A DNA stretch of 64,000 bases from Anomaloglossus baeobatrachus (lineage: Eukaryota > Chordata > Amphibia > Anura > Aromobatidae): contig NC_134357.1 of NCBI RefSeq assembly GCF_048569485.1, forward strand, positions 235,469,576 through 235,533,575, given 5' to 3'. The notes under the pieces were generated by a model. The model had not been told where the DNA came from. It worked only from the letters and a program-made list of their open reading frames with translations, and did no database searches. Below are positions 56,019 to 64,000 of the stretch, one piece after another (positions within the stretch are counted from its first letter, which is position 1; every line of letters begins with the position of its first letter). Made by a program: the position numbers and the translations under genes.

Positions 56019-56767
56019 TGTCAGGGCCGAGAGGACTGGTAGGCCCAGGAGGTGGATCCACTGGACCGAGCACCCCACCGGAGGGCAGGGTACACGGCAG
56101 CCGGAGCACTGGCGTAGCAGGGATGGGTCCCTCCGGGAACAGGTCGAACAAAGTCACACGGTACTAGGGGGCCAGCGTCCTTCCGGGGACGGGTAGAACA
56201 AAGTCACCGGGGTCACAGAGTTCCTTGAGACAGTGCAGGACACTGGTACAGGTGCCGGGTAGTAAAGATAGGCTGTAGTACAGGACACGGCACAAGGGGA
56301 CCTGAGCACCTAGCTCACAAGACAAAGCTTCAAGACACATTGATCAGGCGCCGCCCACATGGAAAGGCCAGTCGTATATACCCAGCACAGCCTCATGTCA
56401 TTTCCTGCTGCAGGTGTGCTGGGCCTATAAGACCAGGAGAGTGGGCGCGGCCCGGTCCTATACAGAACCATGTGGCTAAGATTCAGAGTTAGACTCATAA
56501 GACCAGGAGCAGGACACAGGAGAGCACGAGCGGGAGCGGCAGCCTTGACCAGTGGACACGTGGACTGGATCAGTGAGCAAGGAGCGGTGGTGCGATGGTG
56601 ATACTGGATCAGTGGGTAAGGAGCGGTGCCTGGATGGTGAGACCGGCTCAGTGGGTAAGGAGCGGTGGTGTGCTGGCGATGCTGGATCAGTGAGTACAGA
56701 GCGGTGGTGCGATGCAGGGACCGGCACAGTGGGTAAGGAGGGCTGTCGGGACACCGGGAGCGTGACA
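56019..56767 (-). repeat. Element B 5' LTR
   Basis: 749 bp, TGTCAGGG...GCGTGACA. On the minus strand a TATATA box (56380-56375) lies about 31 bp before GCCTGATCAAT (56349-56339), the presumed transcript start. It is directly followed, on the minus strand, by a 13-nt leader and the gag ATG at 56005. Confidence 0.92.
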
Positions 56768-56873
56768 ATTCCACAGATTACAGTACAGATATATACAGTT
56801 AGTGACTATATAGTGGTAGAGGCCAGTCCTGCCAACCATATTACACAGATAACAGTACAGATATATACAGTAA
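56768..56873 (+). repeat. 72-bp tandem repeat, block 3 (about 1.4 units)
   Basis: The array resumes after element B (CACAGATTACAGTACAG) and is cut by a miniature transposon at ATATATACAG. Confidence 0.92.
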
Positions 56874-57699
56874 AGGTCCAGTCACACTAAGCAACTTACC
56901 AGCGATCCCAACAACGATAGGGATCGCTGGTAAGTTGCTAGGAGGTTGCTGGTGAGCTGTCACACTGCGACGCTCCAGCGATCCCACCAGCAACCTGACC
57001 TGGCAGGGATCGCTGGAGCGTGGCTACACGAGTTGCTGGTGAGCTCACCAGCAACCAGTGACCAGCCCCCAGTCTCCTAGTTACAGCACACATCAGGTTA
57101 ATTAACCCGATGTGTGCTGCAGCTAAATGTGCACAGAGCAGGGAGCAGCGCACACTGAGCGCTGGCTCCTTGCTCTCCTACTTACAGCACACATCAGGTT
57201 AATTGCCTGATGTGTGCTGCAGCTAAATGTGCAGGGAGCAGCGCACACTGCTTAGTGCTGGCTCCTTGCTCTCCTAGTTACAGCACACATCGGGTTAATT
57301 ACCTGATGTGTGCTGCAGCTACATGTGCACAGAGCAGGAGCCGGCAGCACAGGCAGTGAGAGCGGAGGAGGCTGGTATCAAAGGTAAATATCGGGTAACC
57401 AAGGACAGGGCTTCTTGGTTACCCGATGTTTACATTAGTTACCAGCCTCAGCAGAAGCTGGCTCCCTGCTCACTGCACATTAGTTGTTGCTGTCTCGCTG
57501 TCACACACAGCGATCTGTGCTTCACAGCAGGACAGCAACAACTAAAAAATGGCCCAGGACATTCAGCAACAACCAACGACCTCACAGCAGGGGCCAGGTT
57601 GTTGCTTGATGTCACACACAGCAACATCGCTAGCAACGTCACAAAAGTTGTTCGTTACCAGCGATGTTGCTAGCGATGTTGCTTAGTGTGACGGGGCCT
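56874..57699. mobile_element. PIF/Harbinger-type miniature transposon in the 72-bp array
   Basis: Ends AGGTCCAGTCACACTAAGCA and GCTTAGTGTGACGGGGCCT. TAA on the left (56871-56873), TTA on the right (57700-57702). The intact unit reads CAGTTAGTGAC, so the empty site had TTA. Internal repeats GCAGCACACATC(A/G)GGTTAA recur with inverted copies. 826 bp, non-coding. Confidence 0.85.
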
Positions 57700-57770
57700 T
57701 TAGTGACTATATAGTGGTAGAGGCTAGTCCTGCCAACCATATTACACAGATAACAGTACAGATATATACA
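57700..57770 (+). repeat. 72-bp tandem repeat, last unit next to the LINE
   Basis: TTAGTGACTATATAGTGGTA to AGATATATACAGT, then the sequence changes to GGTTATCACTGCCTC. The LINE ORF1 ATG is only 73 bp further on. Confidence 0.9.
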
Positions 57771-57843
57771 GTTGGTTATCACTGCCTCAGCCGGCTGTCA
57801 GGAAGATAAGGTGGTGAGGACTTATCTGGAGTGAGTCTGGTGG

Positions 57844-58908
57844 ATGCAGAGAGGTGCCATGGTCCGTCACAGGCAAAAAGATAATGGAGGCGGGAAAGTC
57901 CCCAGCTCTCAGGATGGTGCCATGATAACGCAGGAAGCTGAGAAGGTTAATGCAGCCTGTCAGGAGAGGATGCAGATCGCAGCAAGGCTGGAGAAATTTG
58001 CCCGGACTTCAGAGAAATCACATCAGCATACAGATAACAGAGGTGAGGAGGGAGAAGACAATGCCAGCTCTGATGAGATGGGGGATGGTAAACATCAGCA
58101 AGATAAGACAGGAGAAGTAGAGGAAGCACATAGTGCAGACCAGGCTCCAGAAAACCCCACTTTAAAGTACATTTTTGCAGTGGTGTCTTTTTGTAAAGAG
58201 GCTCTGACTTCCCTGATGAAGCAAGTTAAGGGATTACAGGCAGAGGTTGCTGACATTAAGAAAGACCTCAAGAAAGCAGACCTGAGAACAACGGCTGTAG
58301 AGGAGAGAGTGGGGATAACAGAGGATCATATTACAAAACTACAAAAGTCTGAAAAAACATTTGCACAGCAGATAGCTGAAATCATGGCAAAAAATGATGA
58401 TTTAGAGAACCGCTCTAGAAGAAATAATATCAGAATTGTCGGCATCCCTGAGAAAGCGGAAGGAAGAAACCCCACTGAATATGTAGAAGACTGGCTCAGG
58501 GGGAAAATGGGTGCTAATGTCTTATCCAAGCTCTATGCTGTGGAACGTGCACACAGAGTCCCGATGCAGCCACAACCAGCAGGCAGGGGCCCTCGCACTA
58601 TGCTAGCCAAGCTCCTCAACTACAGAGACAGGGACACTATACTGCGAAAGGCAAGAGACATGGACGATCTTATGATTGACGGCCAGAGAATTTCCATATA
58701 CCCGGACTACTCCATTTCTGTTCAAAAGCTACGTATGACTTTTACAGGAGTAAAGAGGCGCCTGCGAGAGATGGGGGTGCAATACTCAATGATGTTCCCG
58801 GCAAAGCTAAGAGTGATGGCGTTGGAGCGGGTGCACTTTTTTACAACTCCAGAGGAAGCCATGCAGTGGTTGGACGCAAACGAAAAGCGGATCCGTTTGA
58901 AGGAATGA
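57844..58908 (+). CDS. LINE ORF1 protein (L1-type RNA-binding protein)
   Basis: 354 residues from the ATG at 57844. Residues 1-105 are low-complexity and acidic (GEEGEDNASSDEMGD). Residues about 115-188 form a long coiled coil (LMKQVKGLQAEVADIKKDLK to IAEIMAKNDDLENRSRR). The RRM-like domain starts with NNIRIVGIPE at 194-203, and the C-terminal domain covers about 286-350 (RISIYPDYSISVQKLR...). This is the trimeric nucleic-acid chaperone layout known for L1 ORF1p, which coats the LINE RNA. A second in-frame ATG at codon 6 is possible. No stop or frameshift; it could be functional. Confidence 0.93.
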   Translation: MQRGAMVRHRQKDNGGGKVPSSQDGAMITQEAEKVNAACQERMQIAARLEKFARTSEKSHQHTDNRGEEGEDNASSDEMGDGKHQQDKTGEVEEAHSADQAPENPTLKYIFAVVSFCKEALTSLMKQVKGLQAEVADIKKDLKKADLRTTAVEERVGITEDHITKLQKSEKTFAQQIAEIMAKNDDLENRSRRNNIRIVGIPEKAEGRNPTEYVEDWLRGKMGANVLSKLYAVERAHRVPMQPQPAGRGPRTMLAKLLNYRDRDTILRKARDMDDLMIDGQRISIYPDYSISVQKLRMTFTGVKRRLREMGVQYSMMFPAKLRVMALERVHFFTTPEEAMQWLDANEKRIRLKE

Positions 58909-60186
58909 GCTGACTGTCTGAATCTGCAGTGTGTTGGAGAAGGCCGGCTGAGGCTCTACAACATCCTTAGGAGCTTACAGGGGACCCTTCTTGTTTTTTT
59001 TTTTTTTTTTTGTTTTTTTTTTTCTCCTTCCCTTTGGGATTGAGGTAGTATGCTGTCACGCTCCCCGGGTCCTCACCCCCGTTCCCCGGCTCACCTGCCA
59101 CGCTCTCCGCTCCCCAGTCACCGGATTCCGTCCGTCCCAGGGCTCCGGGCCCCCGATCCCGGCGCCCGACAGCTTCCCTGGACCTGGCCGGCTCCCCTGC
59201 GTCCTCCTCGCAGCCTCCTTCCCTGGCTTCTGGCACCCGGGCGGCGCGCATGCGCATTAGGGCGCGCGCGCGGTCACTGACCCTTTCTTAAAGGGCCAGC
59301 GTCCATTAACAGGAAATGAGGTTGCACAGGTACAGGGTATATAGGGGGTCATTGTCCAAGGGGGCGGGGCCTGATCTTCGTGTTCCCTGAGCTAGGAGTC
59401 AGGTCTCTTGGTGTTTATGTGCCTGTACTCACCTATCTGTCTTTGTAGAGCCGTACCTGCCTCGCCATCCAGTCTGCCGTGTCCTGATCCCCGCACGCTG
59501 TCCGTCTGCCATCTGACAGTCCGTACCATCCCGGATCCCTGCGGTGACCCGTCATCTTGCTCCAGAGGTTCCGGACCCCGCCTGATATCACCTCGGCCTC
59601 CGAACCTGAGCTACGTCACCAAGACCACCTTCTGTGACTCCGTGGTCCCTGGGACTCCTCCGCTGCCTTCTCTTGCACGGACTGTTCTACTGCCCATCAG
59701 TGCTTCAGCTGCCGGACTCCCTACCACCATCTCAGAGAGTTCGGTCCAGTGGATCCACCTCCTGGGTCTGCCCGACCGCCCGGCCGTGACATATGCAGGG
59801 GGAATGCGAAGGGTTTGATGTGAGCTTCGCAGGACATGGGGACTGCCTAATTTGGCGTGGTGGTGGTATTTACAATTTGAGATTCCAGTTTAATTACTGT
59901 TCGCCATTTTACTGTTATATTGGTTGAGTGGAATATGATTATACATAGAAAGGGGGGGAGTGGAGAATTGTTGGAAAAGGGACGAGTTTTAAAATGTGTC
60001 TAAGAGGGGAAGGCGAGGGAGGTAGGGGGGAATTTAGTAGGGATTATGGACCAGGTTTGGAAAACCCGATGCTTCACGGGAGTACTCGAAAACAGGAAGT
60101 GGTGGGGAGTAGGAGGGGAGGGGAGCAGGGGGGGAGGGGGGAAAGGGGTAGGGTAGAGGCAGCATTGGGAGATACTACAAGGTTTG
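58909..60186 (+). other. LINE inter-ORF spacer (holds the solo LTR)
   Basis: 145 bp precede and 390 bp follow the solo LTR. The second part is G-rich (AGGGGGGGAGTGG; GGGGAGGGGGGAAAGGGG at about 60120-60150). G runs of this kind can form quadruplexes; any role in ORF2 translation is unknown. Confidence 0.7.
59054..59791 (+). mobile_element. Solo LTR of the Sushi-type family between LINE ORF1 and ORF2
   Basis: 738 bp, TGTCACGCTCCCCGGGTC to CGGCCGTGACA, flanked by the duplication TATGC (59049-59053 and 59792-59796). It shares with 42934-43717 the GCGCATGCGCATTAGGGCGC block, TATATAGG, GGGGCGGGGCCTG and the final GTGGATCCACCTCCTGGGTC. The primer-like motif is GGCCTGATCTT at 59368-59378, differing from elements A and B. 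Fossil left by LTR-LTR recombination. Confidence 0.92.
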
Positions 60187-63100
60187 ATGGTTTTACTGGG
60201 TGGGATAATGGGGGATAGAATTAAGGTGTTGAGTTGGAATATTAGAGGGTTATCAGATAGGTCTAGGAGAGCGGCAATAATTAAATATGTTCAAGACCAG
60301 AACCCGTCAGTAATATGTCTACTAGAAACGCATCTAACAAAGGAGACAACACATGTTTTAAATAGGAGATGGGTGCAGAAGGCCTATCACTCCACCTTTT
60401 CCAACTATGCAAGGGGTGTATCACTGCTGATCCATAACTCTGTGCAATATGAAGAGATAGAAGTGTATGTGGATAAAGAGGGACAGTGTGTGGCCGTCAA
60501 GTGTAAAATATTTGGCAGACTCATGTGTATAGCTGCAATATATATACCACCTCCATATAAGTGCACCAAACTAAGGGAGATAAGGGAGTTCTCTGAGAAG
60601 GGGGGAGTAATCCCTTTTTTACTGGTGGGGGACTTCAATAATGTGATAGACCTGTACTGGGATAGGAGTAGTAGACCTCCAGGTATTCAGGATAGTTGTA
60701 TGACTTCGTTTGGCACTCTTATTGGGGAACTTGGAATGGTGGATGCCTGGCGAGTGAGGAATGGGAGGGTATCCTGCTTCTCTTGTTATTCGGCTTCACA
60801 TAACACTCTGTCCCGCATTGACATGGCTCTAGCTAGTGATCTGATGGATGCAATGATAAGTGACGTGCAATATCTGACAAGAGTGATTTCAGATCATAGC
60901 CCAATTCTAGTGTCCATACGACGGGGGACCCTGACAGGGGGAAGGAGGGGAGAGTGGAAGCTTCATCCAACATGGATCCGTCATATTAATATGGGGAATA
61001 TAGAACGGGATCTTGGGGATTTCTTTATCCACAACGAGGGTAGCACTGGTCCGCTGGTGGTATGGGATGCGATGAAGGCATACCTCAGGGGGCTCCTGTT
61101 CAGGGATATCTGTAAACGTAAAACACAGACGAGGCAGGATGAGAAAGATAGGCTGGAGGCCTTAGATAAGGCAGAGCTGGAAGCAATCCGGAGTACTACT
61201 ACGGACGCGAAGCAAAATCTTAGGCAGGCGCATGAACAGGTTAATAAGATGCTTTTGGAGAAGGCGGCAACGAAGCAGGCATTCCAAAAATTGCATTTTT
61301 ATGAGGAGGGGGAAAAAGTTGTTCATCTATTATCGGTCATAGCTGCAGCTCAAAGGAGTAGTTCATTTGTGCATGGTATGGACACGGTGGAGGGGACACA
61401 GGTCACTGAGGTTGAGGCGATCCTTGAGGTCTTTAAAGATTTCTATCGCACGCTATATTCTTCTAGCGGAGAGATGAGGGTGGAAGAGGTGGACTCATTT
61501 CTTGAGCGAGGTGAGCTTCCGGTGTTGTCTGTGGCGGATAGAGATAAACTGGAGTCACCTATTACTATTGATGAACTGGAGGGCGCTCTGCATGGCATGA
61601 GCAATGACAAGGCACCGGGAGCAGACGGGCTACCAGTTGAAATTTATAAACAGTTAGAAGAAATCCTATTACCCAAACTATTGAAAGTCTTTGAGGTGGC
61701 GGAGGGGGAAGGTGTATTGCCTGAATCTATGAGAGAAGCAATAATAGTAGTAATTCCTAAGGAGGATAAAAATCCGAGGCTTCCAGACTCATATAGACCC
61801 ATCTCGTTATTCACAGCGGACGTGAAGCTTCTGGCTAAGGTGTTGTCAAACCGGCTGACTGGAGTTATATCTAACCTAATCCATATGGACCAATCAGGGT
61901 TCATGGCCAATAGGTCGACAGCTGCTAATATCAGGAGATTGTACCTTAATCTACAGTTGCCGCCTGACAACCCTGGCCGGAGGGTGATCGCTTCGTTAGA
62001 TGCCCAGAAAGCGTTCGATAGTGTTGAGTGGGGGTATCTGTGGAAAGTGTTGCAGCATATGGGTTTTGGCCCACGGTTTGTAAAGTGGGTGCAGCTGTTG
62101 TATAATAGGCCTACTGCTAAAGTTAGAGTTAACGGTATGAGCTCCTCAGTGTTTGAGTTGCACCGGGGAACGAGACAGGGCTGCCCACTATCGCCGCTCC
62201 TATTTGCTATTGCAATAGAGCCTCTGGCGGCGGCCATTAGGAAATCAAAGGAGATCCATGGATTTAAGTATGGGCATTTAGAGGAGAAAATAGCTCTTTA
62301 TGCTGACGATTTATTACTTTTCTTGGGGGATCCATCAGCCTCATTGGATCATGCCATGCAGATAATAGAGAAATTTGGAGAAGTTTCGGGACTGACCATT
62401 AATTGGTCTAAATCGAGCCTCTTTAAGGTGGATGGGGAAGTAGCCTGGACAAATGAGGATACTGGGGCTAACAAATTGAAGAATGTGGACGAATTTAAAT
62501 ATCTAGGTATACAGATATCTCTGCCAGTAGAAAAATACATACAGGTGAACTTATGGCCGCTCCTTAAAAAATTGAGAACCAAGGTGGATGCCTGGAACAA
62601 GCTACATTTGTCAGTTGTTGGAAGGGTTAATTTACTAAAGATGGTAGTAATGCCTAAACTCCTATACATACTGCACAATGCCCCTGTTTGTATTTCAAGG
62701 AAAAGATTTAAAGGGATAAACTCGCTGTTTAGGGACCTGGTGTGGGGTAAAAAGCAGCCTAGGGTGCGATTAGAGACTTTACAAAGGCCGAAGGATGAGG
62801 GGGGTCTAGCAATCCCAAATCCGGAATTGTATTATATAGCGGCGCAATGTCAACACCTCAGGGGTTGGTCTGATCGAGAGAAAGATGGGGGCATTAAAGA
62901 AGTACTGGAATACATAGTGGGTAGAAGTCCATTGGTAATGGGACTAGAGGATGGTGCGGTGGGGCTCCTGGGTAGAACATCTCCTACAATGGCACTTATA
63001 AATAAGACCTGGGATAGGCTGAAAAGGGTGAGAGGGGTGACCCGGTTAACTAAGTTTACACCTATCTGGGATAACAGTAGTCTCCCGGAGATTCAGAAAA

Positions 63101-63963
63101 TGGGGAATATTGAGGAGTGGAGACGCAAGGGTGTGATATACATGCATCAGATATTGGACGGAGGAATTGTGAAATCGTTCCCGCAGTTACAGAGTGAGTT
63201 TCAGTTACCGGCGTCCGGCTGGCTCCACTACAGACAATTAAAACATGCGATTGCAGCCCAAGCGGCTAAACAAAGTGTGGCCATACAGACTGACCTGGTA
63301 CTGGAGTATGTGTGTAAGGGCGGAGGAAGCACTAAAGGGATCATTTCTGGCACGTATAAAGATATACTACATACCTTTCTGTTAGAATACCCAATTAAAA
63401 CTAAATCTAAATGGGAGGAGGAAGTTGGGCCGATAACGGAGGAGGTGTGGGAGAGTATCCTGGCGTATGTCCCTAAACTTTCCATGAGCGAACCGGCCAG
63501 ACTATCTCACCTATACGTGATTCACCGGGTATATAGGTCTCCCTTACTGATGTTTAAAATGGGGTTGAAAAGGAATTCGGAGTGTCCAAGGTGTCAGGGA
63601 TCTGACGCAGGTATTTTTCACATGATGTGGTCTTGTCCGAGACTGGTCTCCTTTTGGACTAAGGTTATCCACAAGATAGGAAGAACATATGGGTGTGTCC
63701 TCCCCAGGGAACCAGTGATCTGCCTATTGGGATATGTTGAGGAGCTTGGGGTGGAAAATACTATGAAAATTGTCATTGCTAGGCTGCTGTATGCGGCAAG
63801 AAAGCTAATCGCCAGGTCCTGGATTAAAAAAGACCCCCCGACCAGGGGAGAGTACATTAAAAGGGTGAAGTGTATTCTTCAGCTGGAACGGGGAGTGTAT
63901 GAAAGAAGGGGGAATGTTAAAATGTTTGAGAAGCTCTGGTCTCCTTGGCTGCAATGCGAATAA
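60187..63963 (+). CDS. LINE ORF2 protein (endonuclease and reverse transcriptase)
   Basis: About 1,258 residues; the first in-frame ATG is 60187, and the ATG at 60208 (MGDRIKVLSWNIRGL) matches the usual L1 start better. Numbering codons from 60184: AP-endonuclease 1-245 with N19 (WNIRGL), E48 (LLETHL), D150/N152 (GDFNN), D213 (RIDMAL) and D237/H238 (SDHSP), all catalytic positions present. Reverse transcriptase about 450-760 with GTRQGCPLSP (662-671) and YADD (706-709). The C-terminal CX2CX8HX4C zinc knuckle starts at C1134 (CPRCQGSDAGIFHMMWSC). Performs target-primed reverse transcription. Open throughout, so possibly active. L1/Tx1 branch by overall look. Confidence 0.95.
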   Translation: MVLLGGIMGDRIKVLSWNIRGLSDRSRRAAIIKYVQDQNPSVICLLETHLTKETTHVLNRRWVQKAYHSTFSNYARGVSLLIHNSVQYEEIEVYVDKEGQCVAVKCKIFGRLMCIAAIYIPPPYKCTKLREIREFSEKGGVIPFLLVGDFNNVIDLYWDRSSRPPGIQDSCMTSFGTLIGELGMVDAWRVRNGRVSCFSCYSASHNTLSRIDMALASDLMDAMISDVQYLTRVISDHSPILVSIRRGTLTGGRRGEWKLHPTWIRHINMGNIERDLGDFFIHNEGSTGPLVVWDAMKAYLRGLLFRDICKRKTQTRQDEKDRLEALDKAELEAIRSTTTDAKQNLRQAHEQVNKMLLEKAATKQAFQKLHFYEEGEKVVHLLSVIAAAQRSSSFVHGMDTVEGTQVTEVEAILEVFKDFYRTLYSSSGEMRVEEVDSFLERGELPVLSVADRDKLESPITIDELEGALHGMSNDKAPGADGLPVEIYKQLEEILLPKLLKVFEVAEGEGVLPESMREAIIVVIPKEDKNPRLPDSYRPISLFTADVKLLAKVLSNRLTGVISNLIHMDQSGFMANRSTAANIRRLYLNLQLPPDNPGRRVIASLDAQKAFDSVEWGYLWKVLQHMGFGPRFVKWVQLLYNRPTAKVRVNGMSSSVFELHRGTRQGCPLSPLLFAIAIEPLAAAIRKSKEIHGFKYGHLEEKIALYADDLLLFLGDPSASLDHAMQIIEKFGEVSGLTINWSKSSLFKVDGEVAWTNEDTGANKLKNVDEFKYLGIQISLPVEKYIQVNLWPLLKKLRTKVDAWNKLHLSVVGRVNLLKMVVMPKLLYILHNAPVCISRKRFKGINSLFRDLVWGKKQPRVRLETLQRPKDEGGLAIPNPELYYIAAQCQHLRGWSDREKDGGIKEVLEYIVGRSPLVMGLEDGAVGLLGRTSPTMALINKTWDRLKRVRGVTRLTKFTPIWDNSSLPEIQKMGNIEEWRRKGVIYMHQILDGGIVKSFPQLQSEFQLPASGWLHYRQLKHAIAAQAAKQSVAIQTDLVLEYVCKGGGSTKGIISGTYKDILHTFLLEYPIKTKSKWEEEVGPITEEVWESILAYVPKLSMSEPARLSHLYVIHRVYRSPLLMFKMGLKRNSECPRCQGSDAGIFHMMWSCPRLVSFWTKVIHKIGRTYGCVLPREPVICLLGYVEELGVENTMKIVIARLLYAARKLIARSWIKKDPPTRGEYIKRVKCILQLERGVYERRGNVKMFEKLWSPWLQCE

Positions 63964-64000
63964 GACGAGTGATGGACCAGTAAACTGATATGGGACGGGG

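Larger units (their letters stand above)
44104..56767 (-). mobile_element. Sushi-type Ty3 LTR retrotransposon (element B), fossil, invaded by A and C
   Basis: Minus-strand Metaviridae element inside the 72-bp array, flanked by ATTAC on the left (44099-44103) and ATTCC on the right (56768-56772), one base apart. LTRs: 44104-44683 plus 50352-50525 (split by element A), and 56019-56767. Parts seen in coding order: gag (MDPAGAQ..., zinc knuckle CFYCGDGSHMLRSCP), protease (IDSGAAGNF) and a C-terminal chromodomain-like stretch; reverse transcriptase to integrase were not found, so it is non-autonomous. LTR copies differ at about six positions in ~750 by eye, so it is young, though older than A and C, which sit inside it. 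Confidence 0.9.
57771..64000 (+). mobile_element. L1/Tx1-like LINE with full-length ORF1 and ORF2; 3' end beyond the window
   Basis: Two L1-type ORFs in order on the + strand, both open throughout, separated by a spacer of about 535 bp (not counting a 738-bp solo LTR). A T-rich run at 58991-59030 lies in the spacer. Only 37 bp follow ORF2 in this window, so the 3' UTR and tail are not seen. The 5' boundary is uncertain: either near 57771 or further upstream if the 72-bp repeats belong to the LINE. Confidence 0.9.

Noticed and set aside
55299-56196. Plus-strand frames of 82-160 residues
   Set aside because: Antisense of element B gag and its LTR.
44104-56767. Envelope gene or endogenous retrovirus
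   Set aside because: After integrase and chromodomain the elements go straight to the polypurine tract and LTR; no envelope-like frame.
1-64000. tRNA, rRNA or SINE genes with A/B boxes
   Set aside because: No convincing cloverleaf or box pair was recognised by eye; a tRNA scan would be needed to exclude tRNA-derived SINEs.

Overview
This is a vertebrate nuclear window, very probably from a frog or toad (Anura). The main evidence is a split zinc-finger gene with the N-terminal finger-associated (KRAB-like) exons typical of Xenopus zinc-finger proteins. It also holds many TTAA- and TWA-flanked miniature transposons, Sushi-type (Tf1/sushi) and Gmr1-like Ty3 elements, Tc1 elements and an L1/Tx1-like LINE. 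There are no prokaryotic genes, rRNA genes or CRISPR arrays. Apart from the zinc-finger gene, nearly everything recognised is mobile or repetitive DNA.

Layout. (1) 1-20.8 kb: one host gene on the + strand, assembled from four phase-matched exons (383-484, 17397-17567, 17649-17772, 19386-20344), about 451 codons, with six C2H2 fingers. Its 16.9-kb first intron holds a 63-bp minisatellite (about 0.58-3.13 kb), an old Ty3/gypsy fossil (3.15-12.1 kb) carrying five later miniature transposons, a TTAA-flanked palindromic element and a Tc1 relic with a hAT miniature element inside it. Intron 3 holds an antisense LINE fragment.
(2) 20.8-42.6 kb: a dense mosaic of non-autonomous DNA transposons. Several are near-perfect long inverted repeats (for example 22.9-24.7 kb and 37.7-38.3 kb). 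There is also a 1000-bp Tc1 element in a GATA microsatellite and a 4.4-kb terminal-inverted-repeat element with ~390-bp internal tandem repeats.
(3) 42.6-57.8 kb: a 72-bp tandem repeat block (about 12 units once insertions are set aside), split by a solo LTR, by Sushi-type element B (44104-56767, minus strand) and by a miniature element. B was itself invaded by Sushi-type element A (44684-50351, in one LTR) and by Gmr1-like element C (51444-55061, in its body). A, B and C have clean 5-bp target duplications (one copy in B differs by a base) and LTR pairs differing by under about 1% by eye, so this nest is recent.
(4) 57.8-64.0 kb: an L1/Tx1-like LINE on the + strand with full-length ORF1 (354 aa) and ORF2 (about 1,258 aa). 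A third Sushi-type LTR stands solo between the two ORFs.

The most notable observation is a self-priming signature. In both A and B the 13-nt leader between the 5' LTR and gag contains 11 nt complementary to a stretch of that element's own LTR lying about 30 bp downstream of a TATA motif, where the transcript should start. The 11-mers differ between A and B but each matches its own LTR, which is covariation. A second observation is that the 72-bp repeats end about 73 bp before LINE ORF1 and may be its 5' UTR/promoter monomers.
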